A program made the position numbers and the translations under genes. DNA of 64,000 bases, from the NCBI RefSeq assembly GCF_000648615.1, contig NZ_JFZC01000004.1, forward strand, positions 1 through 64,000. Reading direction: 5' to 3'. This document shows positions 24,207-33,273 of the stretch, in pieces. The DNA is from Sporolactobacillus terrae DSM 11697 (lineage in GTDB: Bacteria > Bacillota > Bacilli > Bacillales > Sporolactobacillaceae). Numbering within the stretch: the stretch's first letter is position 1; the number at the start of each line of letters is the position of its first letter. The notes beneath the pieces were generated by a model, which was given only the letters and a program-made list of their open reading frames with translations, was not told the DNA's origin and did no database searches.

Positions 24207-24234
24207 AGCCTCTCTGAAAAATGAGGGGCTTTTT
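24207..24234 (+). terminator. Terminator between the murein-peptide operon and nadE
   Basis: AGCCTCTC pairs with GAGGGGCT (one wobble) and runs into TTTTT. It lies between two promoter-like sites, so it may end the upstream operon, a tiny RNA, or act as an attenuator. Confidence 0.7.
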
Positions 24235-24261
24235 GTACAGTTTCAGCGTTCAGGGTATGAT
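24233..24261 (+). promoter_or_regulatory. Likely nadE promoter
   Basis: The boxes are TTGTAC, 17 bp, TATGAT. It starts within the T run of the preceding terminator and lies 40 bp upstream of nadE. Confidence 0.5.
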
Positions 24262-24300
24262 AGAACTGTGATGAATTGAAATTCGGAGGTAGTGAATACA

Positions 24301-26223
24301 ATGGAGTCAATGAACTTTATCCGTGTTGCGGCAGCATGTCCGGTGACACGCGTCGCAGATATTCCTGTTAATATAGAGAATATAAAAAAATGTATTACTG
24401 AAGCGCTAAATCAGCAAGCAAAACTTGTTGTTTTTCCAGAATTATGTGTTACTGCTTATACCTGTTCCGATTTGTTTTTGCAGAAACAGCTGCTTGATGA
24501 GTCGGAACGCGGGATTGAAGCACTGCTCACCTACAGCAAGGGCAAGGACATCTTGATTGCTGTTGGTGCCCCGCTTCACACGCAAACCTCTGTCTATAAC
24601 TGCGCGTATCTTCTGTTCGACGGAAAGATACTGGGTATTGTGCCGAAAAGTTATATACCCAATTATGAAGAATTTTACGAACAACGCTGGTTCACCTCAG
24701 GTAAAGACATTAGAAATCAGACAATCAATTTGCCGTTTCAAACAGATATCCCATTTGGCGTTGATTTACGCTTCGAAAGCGGTGCTGTGCAATTTGGATT
24801 CGAGATTTGCGAAGATTTGTGGAGCGTTGTCCCTCCGAGCAGTTTTCTTAGCTTACAAGGTGCCCAGATTATTGGTAACCTGTCCGCTTCAAATGAAGTG
24901 GTCAGCAAGTCAGATTATCGCCAGTCGCTTGTTTCGGCACAAAGTGCAAAATGCATGGCATCCTATGTATATGCCGGAGCCGGTACCGGCGAATCGACCA
25001 CGGATGTTGTATTCGGCGGTGAATTGCTGATTGCTGAAAACGGTAATATGCTACAAAAAAACAAACGGTTTCAAAGAAACAATGAAGTCGTCAGTGCGTT
25101 GATCGACCTAGACCGGTTGAACCTGCAGCGCATCAAAAACATCAGCTTTCGTGAAGCGGCAACGACCTTACCTTGGACTTCCAGAACCGTATCCTTTTCA
25201 TTTAAGAATAACAACTTTGGTATGTTTGATCGATTGATTGACAAGCATCCATTTGTTCCTGAAAATGCAAAACAACGCGAGCAGCGATGCAGCGAAATTT
25301 TTAATATACAAGCAACCGCGCTCGCGAAACGAATGCAGCATACAGGCTTAAAAAAAGCGGTCATCGGTATTTCCGGAGGGCTTGATTCGACGCTTGCTTT
25401 GCTCGTTATTACGAAAACCTTTGCATTGCTTGGCTATTCACGAAAAGACATCATAACCATCACATTACCCGGATTCGGAACAACAGACCGGACCTATCAA
25501 AATGCGGTTTCACTTTGTAAAAAACTTGAAACGGATTTTCGCGAAGTCAATATCGTGGCTGCGTGTTTGCAACACTTCAAAGATATTGGACATGATCCGG
25601 ATGTTCATGATGTGACCTATGAGAATGTTCAAGCGCGAGAACGGACACAGATTCTAATGGACATTGCCAACAAGGAAGGTGGTCTTGTGATCGGGACCGG
25701 CGATTTGTCGGAAATGGCACTGGGATGGAGCACTTATAATGGCGATCACATGTCCATGTATGCAGTCAATTGTTCTGTTCCCAAGACGTTGGTTCGCTAT
25801 CTTGTCAACTATGTTGCTGAAGAAGAGACGGGAGCGGAGATTCGTTCCATACTGCTTGATGTACTCGACACACCGGTAACGCCCGAATTGCTTCCTAAAG
25901 ATGTTAAAGGAAAAATTGCACAGAAAACGGAAGATATTGTTGGGCCTTACGAGCTGCATGATTTCTTCCTCTATTATTTTGTACGCGCTGCTTATCCGCC
26001 TGTTAAAATTTTTTATCTCGCAACGAAGGCATTTGCCGACTGCTATGATGAAGAGACGATTCGTAAATGGCTGCAGATTTTCATTCGCCGATTCTTCGCG
26101 ATGCAGTTTAAACGTTCCGCCATTCCTGACGGACCGAAAGTGGGCACGGTCAGTCTGTCTCCGCGCGGTGACTGGCGGATGCCTTCGGATGCCAGCCGCT
26201 CGATCTGGATGAAGGAAATCTAA
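24301..26223 (+). CDS. nadE: Glutamine-dependent NAD+ synthetase
   Basis: This enzyme converts nicotinate adenine dinucleotide to NAD using glutamine-derived ammonia. The 640-residue protein has a nitrilase-type glutaminase domain (Glu in VFPELCVT, Lys in VPKSYIPNYEEFYE, Cys in FEICEDLW) and a C-terminal synthetase domain with the PP-loop SGGLDSTLALL and GTGDLSEMALGW. Bacillus subtilis uses the shorter ammonia-dependent NadE, so the two-domain type differs from that model. GGAGGT is spaced for the ATG chosen here; a GTG nine bases upstream is too close to it. It is followed after 26 bp by an ABC exporter gene. Confidence 0.95.
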   Translation: MESMNFIRVAAACPVTRVADIPVNIENIKKCITEALNQQAKLVVFPELCVTAYTCSDLFLQKQLLDESERGIEALLTYSKGKDILIAVGAPLHTQTSVYNCAYLLFDGKILGIVPKSYIPNYEEFYEQRWFTSGKDIRNQTINLPFQTDIPFGVDLRFESGAVQFGFEICEDLWSVVPPSSFLSLQGAQIIGNLSASNEVVSKSDYRQSLVSAQSAKCMASYVYAGAGTGESTTDVVFGGELLIAENGNMLQKNKRFQRNNEVVSALIDLDRLNLQRIKNISFREAATTLPWTSRTVSFSFKNNNFGMFDRLIDKHPFVPENAKQREQRCSEIFNIQATALAKRMQHTGLKKAVIGISGGLDSTLALLVITKTFALLGYSRKDIITITLPGFGTTDRTYQNAVSLCKKLETDFREVNIVAACLQHFKDIGHDPDVHDVTYENVQARERTQILMDIANKEGGLVIGTGDLSEMALGWSTYNGDHMSMYAVNCSVPKTLVRYLVNYVAEEETGAEIRSILLDVLDTPVTPELLPKDVKGKIAQKTEDIVGPYELHDFFLYYFVRAAYPPVKIFYLATKAFADCYDEETIRKWLQIFIRRFFAMQFKRSAIPDGPKVGTVSLSPRGDWRMPSDASRSIWMKEI

Positions 26224-26249
26224 CTTAATAGGAAGGCGAGGCGTGCGCA

Positions 26250-27968
26250 TTGAAACGCTTTTTCTCGTATTACAAACCATACAAGAAATTATTTTTCCTT
26301 GATTTTTCCTGCGCCGTTTTGCTTGCACTGCTGGAGCTGGTCTTCCCGGTGGCGGTTAATCAAGTGATTGATCGGCTGCTGCCCGGACGCGATTGGTCGA
26401 TTATCGTGCTCGCATCAGCAGGATTGCTCGTTTTTTATATTCTAAATACTATTCTGCATTATATTGTCACGTATTGGGGCCATATGCTTGGAATCAGTAT
26501 TGAAACCGATATCCGCCAGGAACTGTTCGAACATATACAGCGTCAGTCTTTTCATTTCTTTGATAATCATAAAACCGGACACATGATGTCACGGCTGACC
26601 ACCGATCTATTTGATATCGGCGAAACCGCCCATCATGGTCCGGAGGATCTTTTCATTGCATTAATGTCGCTATTGGGCTCCTTCGCCTTGATGCTTTCGA
26701 TCAATTGGAAACTCGCCTGGATTACCTTTCTACTCGTTCCGATCCTTGGTGTTTTTATTACTCTGTTTAATGTGAAAATGACGCATGCAACAGATAAAAT
26801 TTATCAAGATATCGCTGTTTTCAATGCCAACGTTGAAAATGCGGTTGGCGGTATCCGAGTTGTTCAGGCCTTTTCAAACGAAAACCATGAAAAAAAACTT
26901 TTTAAAGAAAACAACAAATTGTACCGAAAAGCAAAGTTGTTCTCGTACAAAATTATGGCAACAAGTGTGACGACAAACTATTTTTTTATGCGCTTGATTA
27001 CTTTGTTTACTTTAATCAGCGGTTCCTGGTTTGTGATCCACGGTGAATTAAGCAGCGGACAATTTGTCGCATTTTTACTCTTAGCGAATATTTTTGTTCA
27101 ACCCATTGAAAAGTTTAATGCCATTATTGAACTTTATCCGAAAGGGATCGCTGGGTTTAAACGATTCTTAGCCTTAAAAGATCAGGCTCCAGAAATTGTC
27201 GACCAACCGAATGCGGTTAATGTGACGACTATTCAAGGCCGGATTGATTACCAGGATGTCAGCTTTGGCTATGAAGGGAAGAAACAGGTACTGAGCCACA
27301 TCAATTTACAAATAAAGCCAGGAGAGACCGTTGCTTTTGTCGGGCCAACCGGAGCGGGAAAAACGACGTTGTGCAGTTTGCTGCCACGCTTTTATGATGT
27401 TAATGAAGGACAGATTTTAATTGATGGGATCGATATCCGTGCGTTCAAACTTTCTTCATTGCGTCATCATATCGGCTTGGTACAGCAAGATGTTTTTCTC
27501 TTCTCAGGGACACTTCGCGAGAATGTTGCTTATGGTAAATTGAATGCGAGCGACGAAGAGATTTGGCGTGTCTTACGTCTCGCTCGACTCGAAGCAACCG
27601 TCGCCAACATGCCGGATGGATTGGATACGGTAGTCGGCGAACGCGGTGTCAAGCTGTCCGGGGGACAGAAACAGCGTTTATCCATTGCGCGGATGTTCTT
27701 GAAAGATCCGTCGATTCTCATTCTGGATGAAGCAACATCTGCACTTGACACAGAGACTGAGACGGCAATCCAACAAGCGCTTGAGAAGTTATCGGAAGGG
27801 CGTACAACGCTGATCATCGCCCATCGTTTAGCCACGATAAAGCATGCAGATCGAATTGTCGTTGTAACTGAAAATGGAATTAGCGAGCAGGGGACTCATG
27901 AACAACTGATCAAGAGCGGCGGTGTCTATAGCCGGCTCTATGAATCGCAGTTTGCTTTGACAAGATGA
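26250..27968 (+). CDS. ABC exporter half-transporter (YgaD-like)
   Basis: This 572-residue protein has six membrane helices (residues ~15-300) fused to an ATPase domain. Walker A is GPTGAGKTT, the signature LSGGQKQR, Walker B ILILDEATSALD and the H-loop IIAHRLATI, all intact, so a homodimer is expected. It resembles Bacillus YgaD and other lipid/multidrug exporters of the MsbA type. The start is TTG after GGCGAGGCG, 26 bp downstream of nadE, so the two share a transcript. The substrate is unknown. Confidence 0.88.
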   Translation: MKRFFSYYKPYKKLFFLDFSCAVLLALLELVFPVAVNQVIDRLLPGRDWSIIVLASAGLLVFYILNTILHYIVTYWGHMLGISIETDIRQELFEHIQRQSFHFFDNHKTGHMMSRLTTDLFDIGETAHHGPEDLFIALMSLLGSFALMLSINWKLAWITFLLVPILGVFITLFNVKMTHATDKIYQDIAVFNANVENAVGGIRVVQAFSNENHEKKLFKENNKLYRKAKLFSYKIMATSVTTNYFFMRLITLFTLISGSWFVIHGELSSGQFVAFLLLANIFVQPIEKFNAIIELYPKGIAGFKRFLALKDQAPEIVDQPNAVNVTTIQGRIDYQDVSFGYEGKKQVLSHINLQIKPGETVAFVGPTGAGKTTLCSLLPRFYDVNEGQILIDGIDIRAFKLSSLRHHIGLVQQDVFLFSGTLRENVAYGKLNASDEEIWRVLRLARLEATVANMPDGLDTVVGERGVKLSGGQKQRLSIARMFLKDPSILILDEATSALDTETETAIQQALEKLSEGRTTLIIAHRLATIKHADRIVVVTENGISEQGTHEQLIKSGGVYSRLYESQFALTR

Positions 27969-28022
27969 GTTACCGCAAGTAAGTGCAAATGCCCATTAAT
28001 ATAGAAGAATAAGTATCGTCTG

Positions 28023-28057
28023 TGTACCGGTAAATGGGTTTCCGGTACATTTTTTTG
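28023..28057 (+). terminator. Terminator after the ABC exporter
   Basis: TGTACCGG pairs with CCGGTACA and is followed by seven T residues. Confidence 0.85.
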
Positions 28058-28189
28058 CTTATTCATTGATGAAGGAAATGTCCTGATAGCTTTCTTTTTG
28101 TTGAAGCGGGCATTGACTGGAAAAAAGAACTTCAATCGTTCGAGAACACTAAAAGAACGGTGGCTGAAAAACGTTCTGCAAAAATAATA

Positions 28190-28207
28190 ACATAATATTT
28201 ATTATGT
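28190..28207. other. 18-bp palindrome in an otherwise empty intergenic region
   Basis: ACATAATA and TATTATGT flank TT. It lies between the exporter terminator and the ald terminator, with no gene start nearby. The rest of 28058-28283 shows nothing recognisable. Confidence 0.4.
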
Positions 28208-28283
28208 AAACTAAATGAATGCTGCTGGGATGAATCCGTTTTCTAGTACGATAAAAAATAGTAAGCACTGCAATTTATTTGCA

Positions 28284-28319
28284 GAAAAAAAGCACCCTGC
28301 TTCCTAACGCGCAGGGTGT
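28284..28319 (-). terminator. Terminator of ald
   Basis: On the minus strand CACCCTGC and GCAGGGTG form a stem followed by CTTTTTTTC. Confidence 0.85.
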
Positions 28320-28383
28320 TGATCATTCATACAAGAGCCGCTGTTTCCTAGTTAATAAAATGACATCGTTCTTACCTGGCCGA

Positions 28384-29520
28384 TCAGACCTTAGCTGCTT
28401 GCAGCAGATCTTTCGCACACTTGTAGTCGAAGCCATGTGCATCGGCGACTGCTTTGAAGGTCACGTAACCGTCCAACGTGTTCAAACCTTTTAGTAGGGC
28501 TTCATCTTCAAGACAAGCTTGGATATAACCTTTGCTTGCAATTTTTGCTGCATAAGGAATCGTTACGTTTGTCAGAGCCAAGGTAGATGTATTCGGTACA
28601 GCACCCGGCATATTGGCAACGGCATAATGAATGACACCGTGTTTTACATAGGTTGGATCATCATGCGTTGTACTGTGATCCGATGTCTCGACAATACCGC
28701 CTTGGTCGATTGCAACATCGACAATTACTGAGTTGTCTTTCATTGTTGCCACCATTTCTTCAGTTACCAGTTTCGGTGCTTTCGCGCCCGGAATCAGAAC
28801 ACATCCGACAACAAGGTCCGCTTCTTTAACTGCTTCTGCGATGTTGTATGGATTTGACATCAAGGTATTCAACGAATTGCCGAAGATGTCGTCAAGTTCA
28901 CGCAAACGATCTGCACTGATGTCAAGAATTGTAACATCAGCTCCGAGACCAACAGCAATTTTTGCAGCATTCGTGCCGACGATTCCGCCGCCGATGACTG
29001 CTACTTTACCGCGGGAGACACCCGGGACGCCGCCAAGAAGAATTCCTTTTCCTGCTTCGTCACTGAATTTTTCAAGATATTGTGCACCAATTTGAACCGC
29101 CATTCTTCCGGCTACTTCACTCATAGGCTGAAGCAACGGGAGTACTCGGTCTGCACGCTGAACCGTTTCATAAGCGATTGAAACAACTTTGTTTGAGACG
29201 AGTGCCTTCGTCAACTCAGCACCAACGGCTGGGGCAAGATGCAGGTAGGTGAACAGAATCAGTCCTTCATGGAAGAAGTGGTATTCTTCCGGTTCTGGTT
29301 CTTTAACCTTAATCACCATATCGGCAGACCATGCTTTTTCAGCCGAGGTAATCACTGCACCTGCTTCTTCATACTGTTGATCGGAAAATCCTGCACCTGC
29401 GCCTGCGTTTGTTTCGACATAGACACTATTACCTTCTTGCACCAAGTGATACGTGCCTGCAGGAGTGATCGCCACACGACGTTCGTTGTTCTTCAATTCT
29501 TTTGGAATACCGATAATCAT
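28384..29520 (-). CDS. ald: Alanine dehydrogenase
   Basis: This enzyme oxidatively deaminates L-alanine to pyruvate with NAD, allowing alanine to be used as carbon and nitrogen source and supporting sporulation or germination in bacilli. The 378-residue length is standard. The N-terminal [20 protein letters not shown], catalytic lysine/histidine segment ([11 protein letters not shown]) and NAD loop [15 protein letters not shown] are all present. The gene is divergent from a PucR-family regulator, as in B. subtilis ald/adeR, and ends at a strong terminator. Confidence 0.97.
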   Translation of the reverse strand: MIIGIPKELKNNERRVAITPAGTYHLVQEGNSVYVETNAGAGAGFSDQQYEEAGAVITSAEKAWSADMVIKVKEPEPEEYHFFHEGLILFTYLHLAPAVGAELTKALVSNKVVSIAYETVQRADRVLPLLQPMSEVAGRMAVQIGAQYLEKFSDEAGKGILLGGVPGVSRGKVAVIGGGIVGTNAAKIAVGLGADVTILDISADRLRELDDIFGNSLNTLMSNPYNIAEAVKEADLVVGCVLIPGAKAPKLVTEEMVATMKDNSVIVDVAIDQGGIVETSDHSTTHDDPTYVKHGVIHYAVANMPGAVPNTSTLALTNVTIPYAAKIASKGYIQACLEDEALLKGLNTLDGYVTFKAVADAHGFDYKCAKDLLQAAKV

Positions 29521-29598
29521 TGATTAAAGCCTCCCAGTTATTTTTTTTTGATAGCTCATTGAATAACAGATACTTCGATTTCCTGCCTTTCGTCTGCT

Positions 29599-29610
29599 TG
29601 AATCGATTCA
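29599..29610. promoter_or_regulatory. Palindrome in the ald-adeR intergenic region
   Basis: TGAATCGATTCA is a perfect 12-bp palindrome about 80 bp upstream of ald and 160 bp upstream of the regulator gene. It is a candidate binding site for the PucR-type activator. Confidence 0.4.
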
Positions 29611-29694
29611 GTATGTGTTATCCTTTAATTAGAATCTTACAAACAATGAAACAGTTTTTCATCGTACGTTTTGTCTACAGTTTCGGCAATTTAC

Positions 29695-29722
29695 TTGACA
29701 TTTGATGTACCTGTTAGATAAT
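29695..29722 (+). promoter_or_regulatory. Promoter of adeR
   Basis: The boxes are TTGACA, 16 bp, GATAAT. It is followed by a GGAGG ribosome binding site before 29770. Confidence 0.6.
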
Positions 29723-29769
29723 ATGACAACACACAGCCGCTTATAGGCAATCTTTGGAGGTATTCATAC

Positions 29770-31431
29770 ATGGATGAAATACCGTTTTGTGTTCGTGATG
29801 TACTTAACCGTCCACTATTTCAACGTGCAATTGTTCTTGCGGGTGCACAAGGAATTTATCGTGAGGTACGCTGGGTACATATTCTAGAAATCATTCATGC
29901 GGCTCCTTATGTCAGCAAACATGACCTGATTCTGACAACCGGACTTTGGTTGAAGCGGTCCGCAAAATCGGGACTCGAGTACATGCGACAGATCATTGAG
30001 CACCAAACTGCAGGATTATGCATTGAATTCGGTACGACCGTTGATGAAATACCCGATCAAATCATTGATCTGTGCGATTCGTATGATTTTCCGTTGATTT
30101 TGTTCCGCCAGCCGGTTCGTTTTGAAGAAATCACCCAAGACATTCATGCACACATCATCAACCAACATTTCGGACTGCTGAAAAAATTAGAGCAATTCTC
30201 TCAGCAACAACAACAGCTCATCCTGCAGAGTACAGATATTCCTGCCATTCTGCGTTTGCTGCAAAGCTATTCCGAACATCAGATTTTGTATTTGTCTCGC
30301 ATTGAAGCCAACACTTATTTTCCGCCTTTGCCTGAGGAGACGCGTGAAGCGATCAATACATTCTGTAATCAACAGATGAAGCACTCTGATCAGATCCAGG
30401 AAATGGAGCTGTGGACAATGGATGAGCATCGCTACGTTCTCATTCAACCGGTCGTTTGTTTCGGTCAGGTTTTTTCCTATGTCGGTATGCTTTTGCACCA
30501 AGCACATCCTACTGAATATATGAAATTATTAGTGGACTATACATCCAAGGCTGTAGCGACTGTTTTGCTTCGCACACAGTTTCTTGAAGAGAAAATTCTC
30601 AGCAATCAGAATGAGTTGATTCAGGATATTCTCAATCGCAGCATTGACAGTGAGGAACAGGCGCAGATGCGTATGGGACTACCGTCGCCAAATGGTGAAA
30701 AGTATATTTTTGTTGGCGGAATCATTGAATTTGAGCATAATGTTATTGAAGCAGGACCCGAACGCATGGAATCGCGCAATCAAGATATTTTAGTATTGAT
30801 TCGTTCGCTTTTGAAACGAGATCGAATGCACCATGTGTTGATGATGAAAAACAATCAAATCTATTTACTGTGTGCCAAAGCACGCATTGGAAAAGATTCG
30901 GAATCGAGTCTGTACCACAAAATTCAAGGATTGATCGACGGTTTGAATAAATACATCAATCAAGCATGGCCTCATTTCCATTTTCATATTGGCTTTGGCA
31001 AAGCTAGAACAATGCTTCTTGATGCTTGGATGAGCTTTAAAGAAGCTTTTCAAGTGATCGAACTTTCACAAACGGTTCCAGCGATGAAACAGAATCATTA
31101 CTATGCAAGTATCGGCGTGTATCAACTGTTACACGCGGTACCCTATCCGATTCTCAGCGATTTCGTTCAGGATCAGCTGGGTGATCTGATTGCTTATGAA
31201 AACAAACATCATCTCCATCTCATTGACACGTTAGCCATGTATTTCAAATGTATGGGTTCAAAAGGGGAGACCGCCAAACGCCTGTTTATTCATCGACAAA
31301 CCTTATACAATCGATTGGACAAAATCAGCGATATTCTCGGAGAAGATTATTTTCAGCCGCAGCGGCGTCATTGTTTGGAAATGGCTATGCTCGGCTATCC
31401 GCTCATCGAATCCTATCATGCAGATCAATAA
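29770..31431 (+). CDS. adeR: PucR-family activator, probable AdeR
   Basis: This 553-residue regulator has an N-terminal PucR domain (residues ~5-125; VRDVLNRPLFQRAIVLAG..., RWVHILEI, LILTTGLWLK). A long middle sensor region follows, and the C-terminus carries a PucR-type helix-turn-helix (KGETAKRLFIHRQTLYNRLDKI, ~490-515). In B. subtilis the homologous AdeR activates ald, and the divergent arrangement here is the same, so alanine-responsive activation of ald is inferred. GGAGGT is well placed for the ATG. Confidence 0.85.
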   Translation: MDEIPFCVRDVLNRPLFQRAIVLAGAQGIYREVRWVHILEIIHAAPYVSKHDLILTTGLWLKRSAKSGLEYMRQIIEHQTAGLCIEFGTTVDEIPDQIIDLCDSYDFPLILFRQPVRFEEITQDIHAHIINQHFGLLKKLEQFSQQQQQLILQSTDIPAILRLLQSYSEHQILYLSRIEANTYFPPLPEETREAINTFCNQQMKHSDQIQEMELWTMDEHRYVLIQPVVCFGQVFSYVGMLLHQAHPTEYMKLLVDYTSKAVATVLLRTQFLEEKILSNQNELIQDILNRSIDSEEQAQMRMGLPSPNGEKYIFVGGIIEFEHNVIEAGPERMESRNQDILVLIRSLLKRDRMHHVLMMKNNQIYLLCAKARIGKDSESSLYHKIQGLIDGLNKYINQAWPHFHFHIGFGKARTMLLDAWMSFKEAFQVIELSQTVPAMKQNHYYASIGVYQLLHAVPYPILSDFVQDQLGDLIAYENKHHLHLIDTLAMYFKCMGSKGETAKRLFIHRQTLYNRLDKISDILGEDYFQPQRRHCLEMAMLGYPLIESYHADQ

Positions 31432-31536
31432 ATGAAAGATAGGCTGCGCGTCATGGCAAGCGCGGACCTGCAGCAGGACATCAGGCAGACAAGCAGCATA
31501 TAAACACTAGAGCGTTACCATGAAGGAAGGGGTCTT

Positions 31537-33273
31537 ATGGGCTATTTACGCGTCTATTGGACGAACTATAGAATCAGATTTTTGCTGGCGCTACTCTTTT
31601 TATCAGGAGAAGCGCTTGCCGATCTGTTACAACCGGCGCTTATGTCCCGCATTGTAGATCAAGGCGTTGCTTTAAGGAATATGAATGTTATTGAGCGTTT
31701 GGGCTTTCTCATGTTGGCGATTACAGCAATGGGAGCGATTTGCGCGAGTTTTCGGAATCTGCTCTCAGGAATCATATCTCAGCGATTTGCTCAAGATTTA
31801 CGACAGGATCTATACATAAAAATACAAAGCCTTTCACAGCAACAAGTCGATCAAATCGGTAATGCGTCATTAATTACTCGGCTAACGAACGATGTGACAC
31901 GCATTCAGACGTTTGTAAATGGGCTGATGCGGATCATGGTTAAAGCGCCACTTGTTGGTATCGGAAGCTTAATGATGGCTATTCATTTAAACGCGCGGTT
32001 ATCATTGGTGCTACTTGGCATCGCGCCGATTATTGCTGCGATCATTTTTCTAAACATGAAGATCACGTATCCTTATTTTCACAAAGTGCAGACTGCACTT
32101 GACTCCGTTAATCGTGCTATGCAGAACTTCCTGGCGGGTGTACGGGTCATCAAGGTGTTTAATCGCTCTGATTTTGAACAAAGACAATTTCGAAAATACA
32201 ATGAGGATTTTAGCGCCAAAGCAGCTGCTGCTACAAAAATCAGCAGCCTCTTTGGTCCCTTAGTCAATTTGACGGTAAACGCCGGCATAATCGCCATTCT
32301 TTGGTTTGGTGCGATGGGGGTTCATCAAGGCTCTATGGAAGTAGGATCGATTATTGCTTTTACTAATTATATGACGCAGCTGCTTTTTGCGATTATGATG
32401 GTCAATCATGCATTCACGATGATGGTTCGTGCACGGGCATCTTCAGAACGCATCGGAGAAGTGATGAATCTTCCGCCGGTCAAACGATTTCCTGCACAAT
32501 CAAAACCGACTGATGCACCGCCATGTCAAGGGACACTCCTTTTTGATCATGTTACCTTTGCTTACCAAGCAGGATTGCCGGTGCTGCATGATCTAACCTT
32601 TCGAGTCAATCGGGGGGAGACACTGGGTATCATTGGGCCGGTTGCTTCAGGTAAAACAACGCTGACACGGCTCATTCTTCGCCTATATGACCCGGTCAAA
32701 GGGACGATTCGATTTAATGGCCAAGACCTCACGACATTTGGTGAGGATGATTTACGCAAAAAAATTGCTATTGTTCCGCAGCACTCGCTTTTATTCAGCG
32801 GGTCGGTGAGCGACAATATCCGTTGGGGAAGCGAGGAGGCAAGTGATAAAGCCGTACGAGAAGCTGCCGACATTGCGGATGCGGATGCATTTATCCGCAA
32901 GCTTCCCGGCGGATATCATGCGCGAGTCGGCCAAGCCGGTGTCAATCTTTCCGGTGGACAAAAACAGCGCATCGCGATTGCACGTGCGTTAATTCGTCAT
33001 CCGGATCTTCTCATTCTCGATGATGCAACGAGTGCCGTGGATGCGCGTACGGACAAAACAATCCGTTCCCGGCTTAAAAATGGGCAAAATCAGATGACTT
33101 GTATTCTCATCTCTCAAAAAGCGTCGACATTAAAAGACGCAGATCAGATCATTGTACTTAACCAGGGACGAATTGAGGCTGTCGGCGATCATCAAAGGTT
33201 GATGACTTGCTCTTCATTCTATCACAGCATATGTGAACAGCAACTTGAGGAAAAGGAGGCGACGGAAGAATGA
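31537..33273 (+). CDS. Heterodimeric ABC exporter, subunit with degenerate ATP site
   Basis: This 578-residue half-transporter has six membrane helices and a C-terminal ATPase. Non-standard residues are Walker A GPVASGKTT, an Asp in place of the catalytic Glu after Walker B (LLILDDATSAVD), and Gln replacing the H-loop His (ILISQKASTL). The signature LSGGQKQR is intact. These are the hallmarks of the degenerate half of heterodimeric exporters such as TM287/288. The end overlaps the partner gene by ATGA. Substrates (drugs, peptides or lipids) cannot be deduced. AAGGAAGGGG precedes the ATG. Confidence 0.88.
   Translation: MGYLRVYWTNYRIRFLLALLFLSGEALADLLQPALMSRIVDQGVALRNMNVIERLGFLMLAITAMGAICASFRNLLSGIISQRFAQDLRQDLYIKIQSLSQQQVDQIGNASLITRLTNDVTRIQTFVNGLMRIMVKAPLVGIGSLMMAIHLNARLSLVLLGIAPIIAAIIFLNMKITYPYFHKVQTALDSVNRAMQNFLAGVRVIKVFNRSDFEQRQFRKYNEDFSAKAAAATKISSLFGPLVNLTVNAGIIAILWFGAMGVHQGSMEVGSIIAFTNYMTQLLFAIMMVNHAFTMMVRARASSERIGEVMNLPPVKRFPAQSKPTDAPPCQGTLLFDHVTFAYQAGLPVLHDLTFRVNRGETLGIIGPVASGKTTLTRLILRLYDPVKGTIRFNGQDLTTFGEDDLRKKIAIVPQHSLLFSGSVSDNIRWGSEEASDKAVREAADIADADAFIRKLPGGYHARVGQAGVNLSGGQKQRIAIARALIRHPDLLILDDATSAVDARTDKTIRSRLKNGQNQMTCILISQKASTLKDADQIIVLNQGRIEAVGDHQRLMTCSSFYHSICEQQLEEKEATEE

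Noticed and set aside
25654-26328. 224-residue ORF antisense to nadE
   Set aside because: It mirrors the conserved synthetase domain and has no independent signals.
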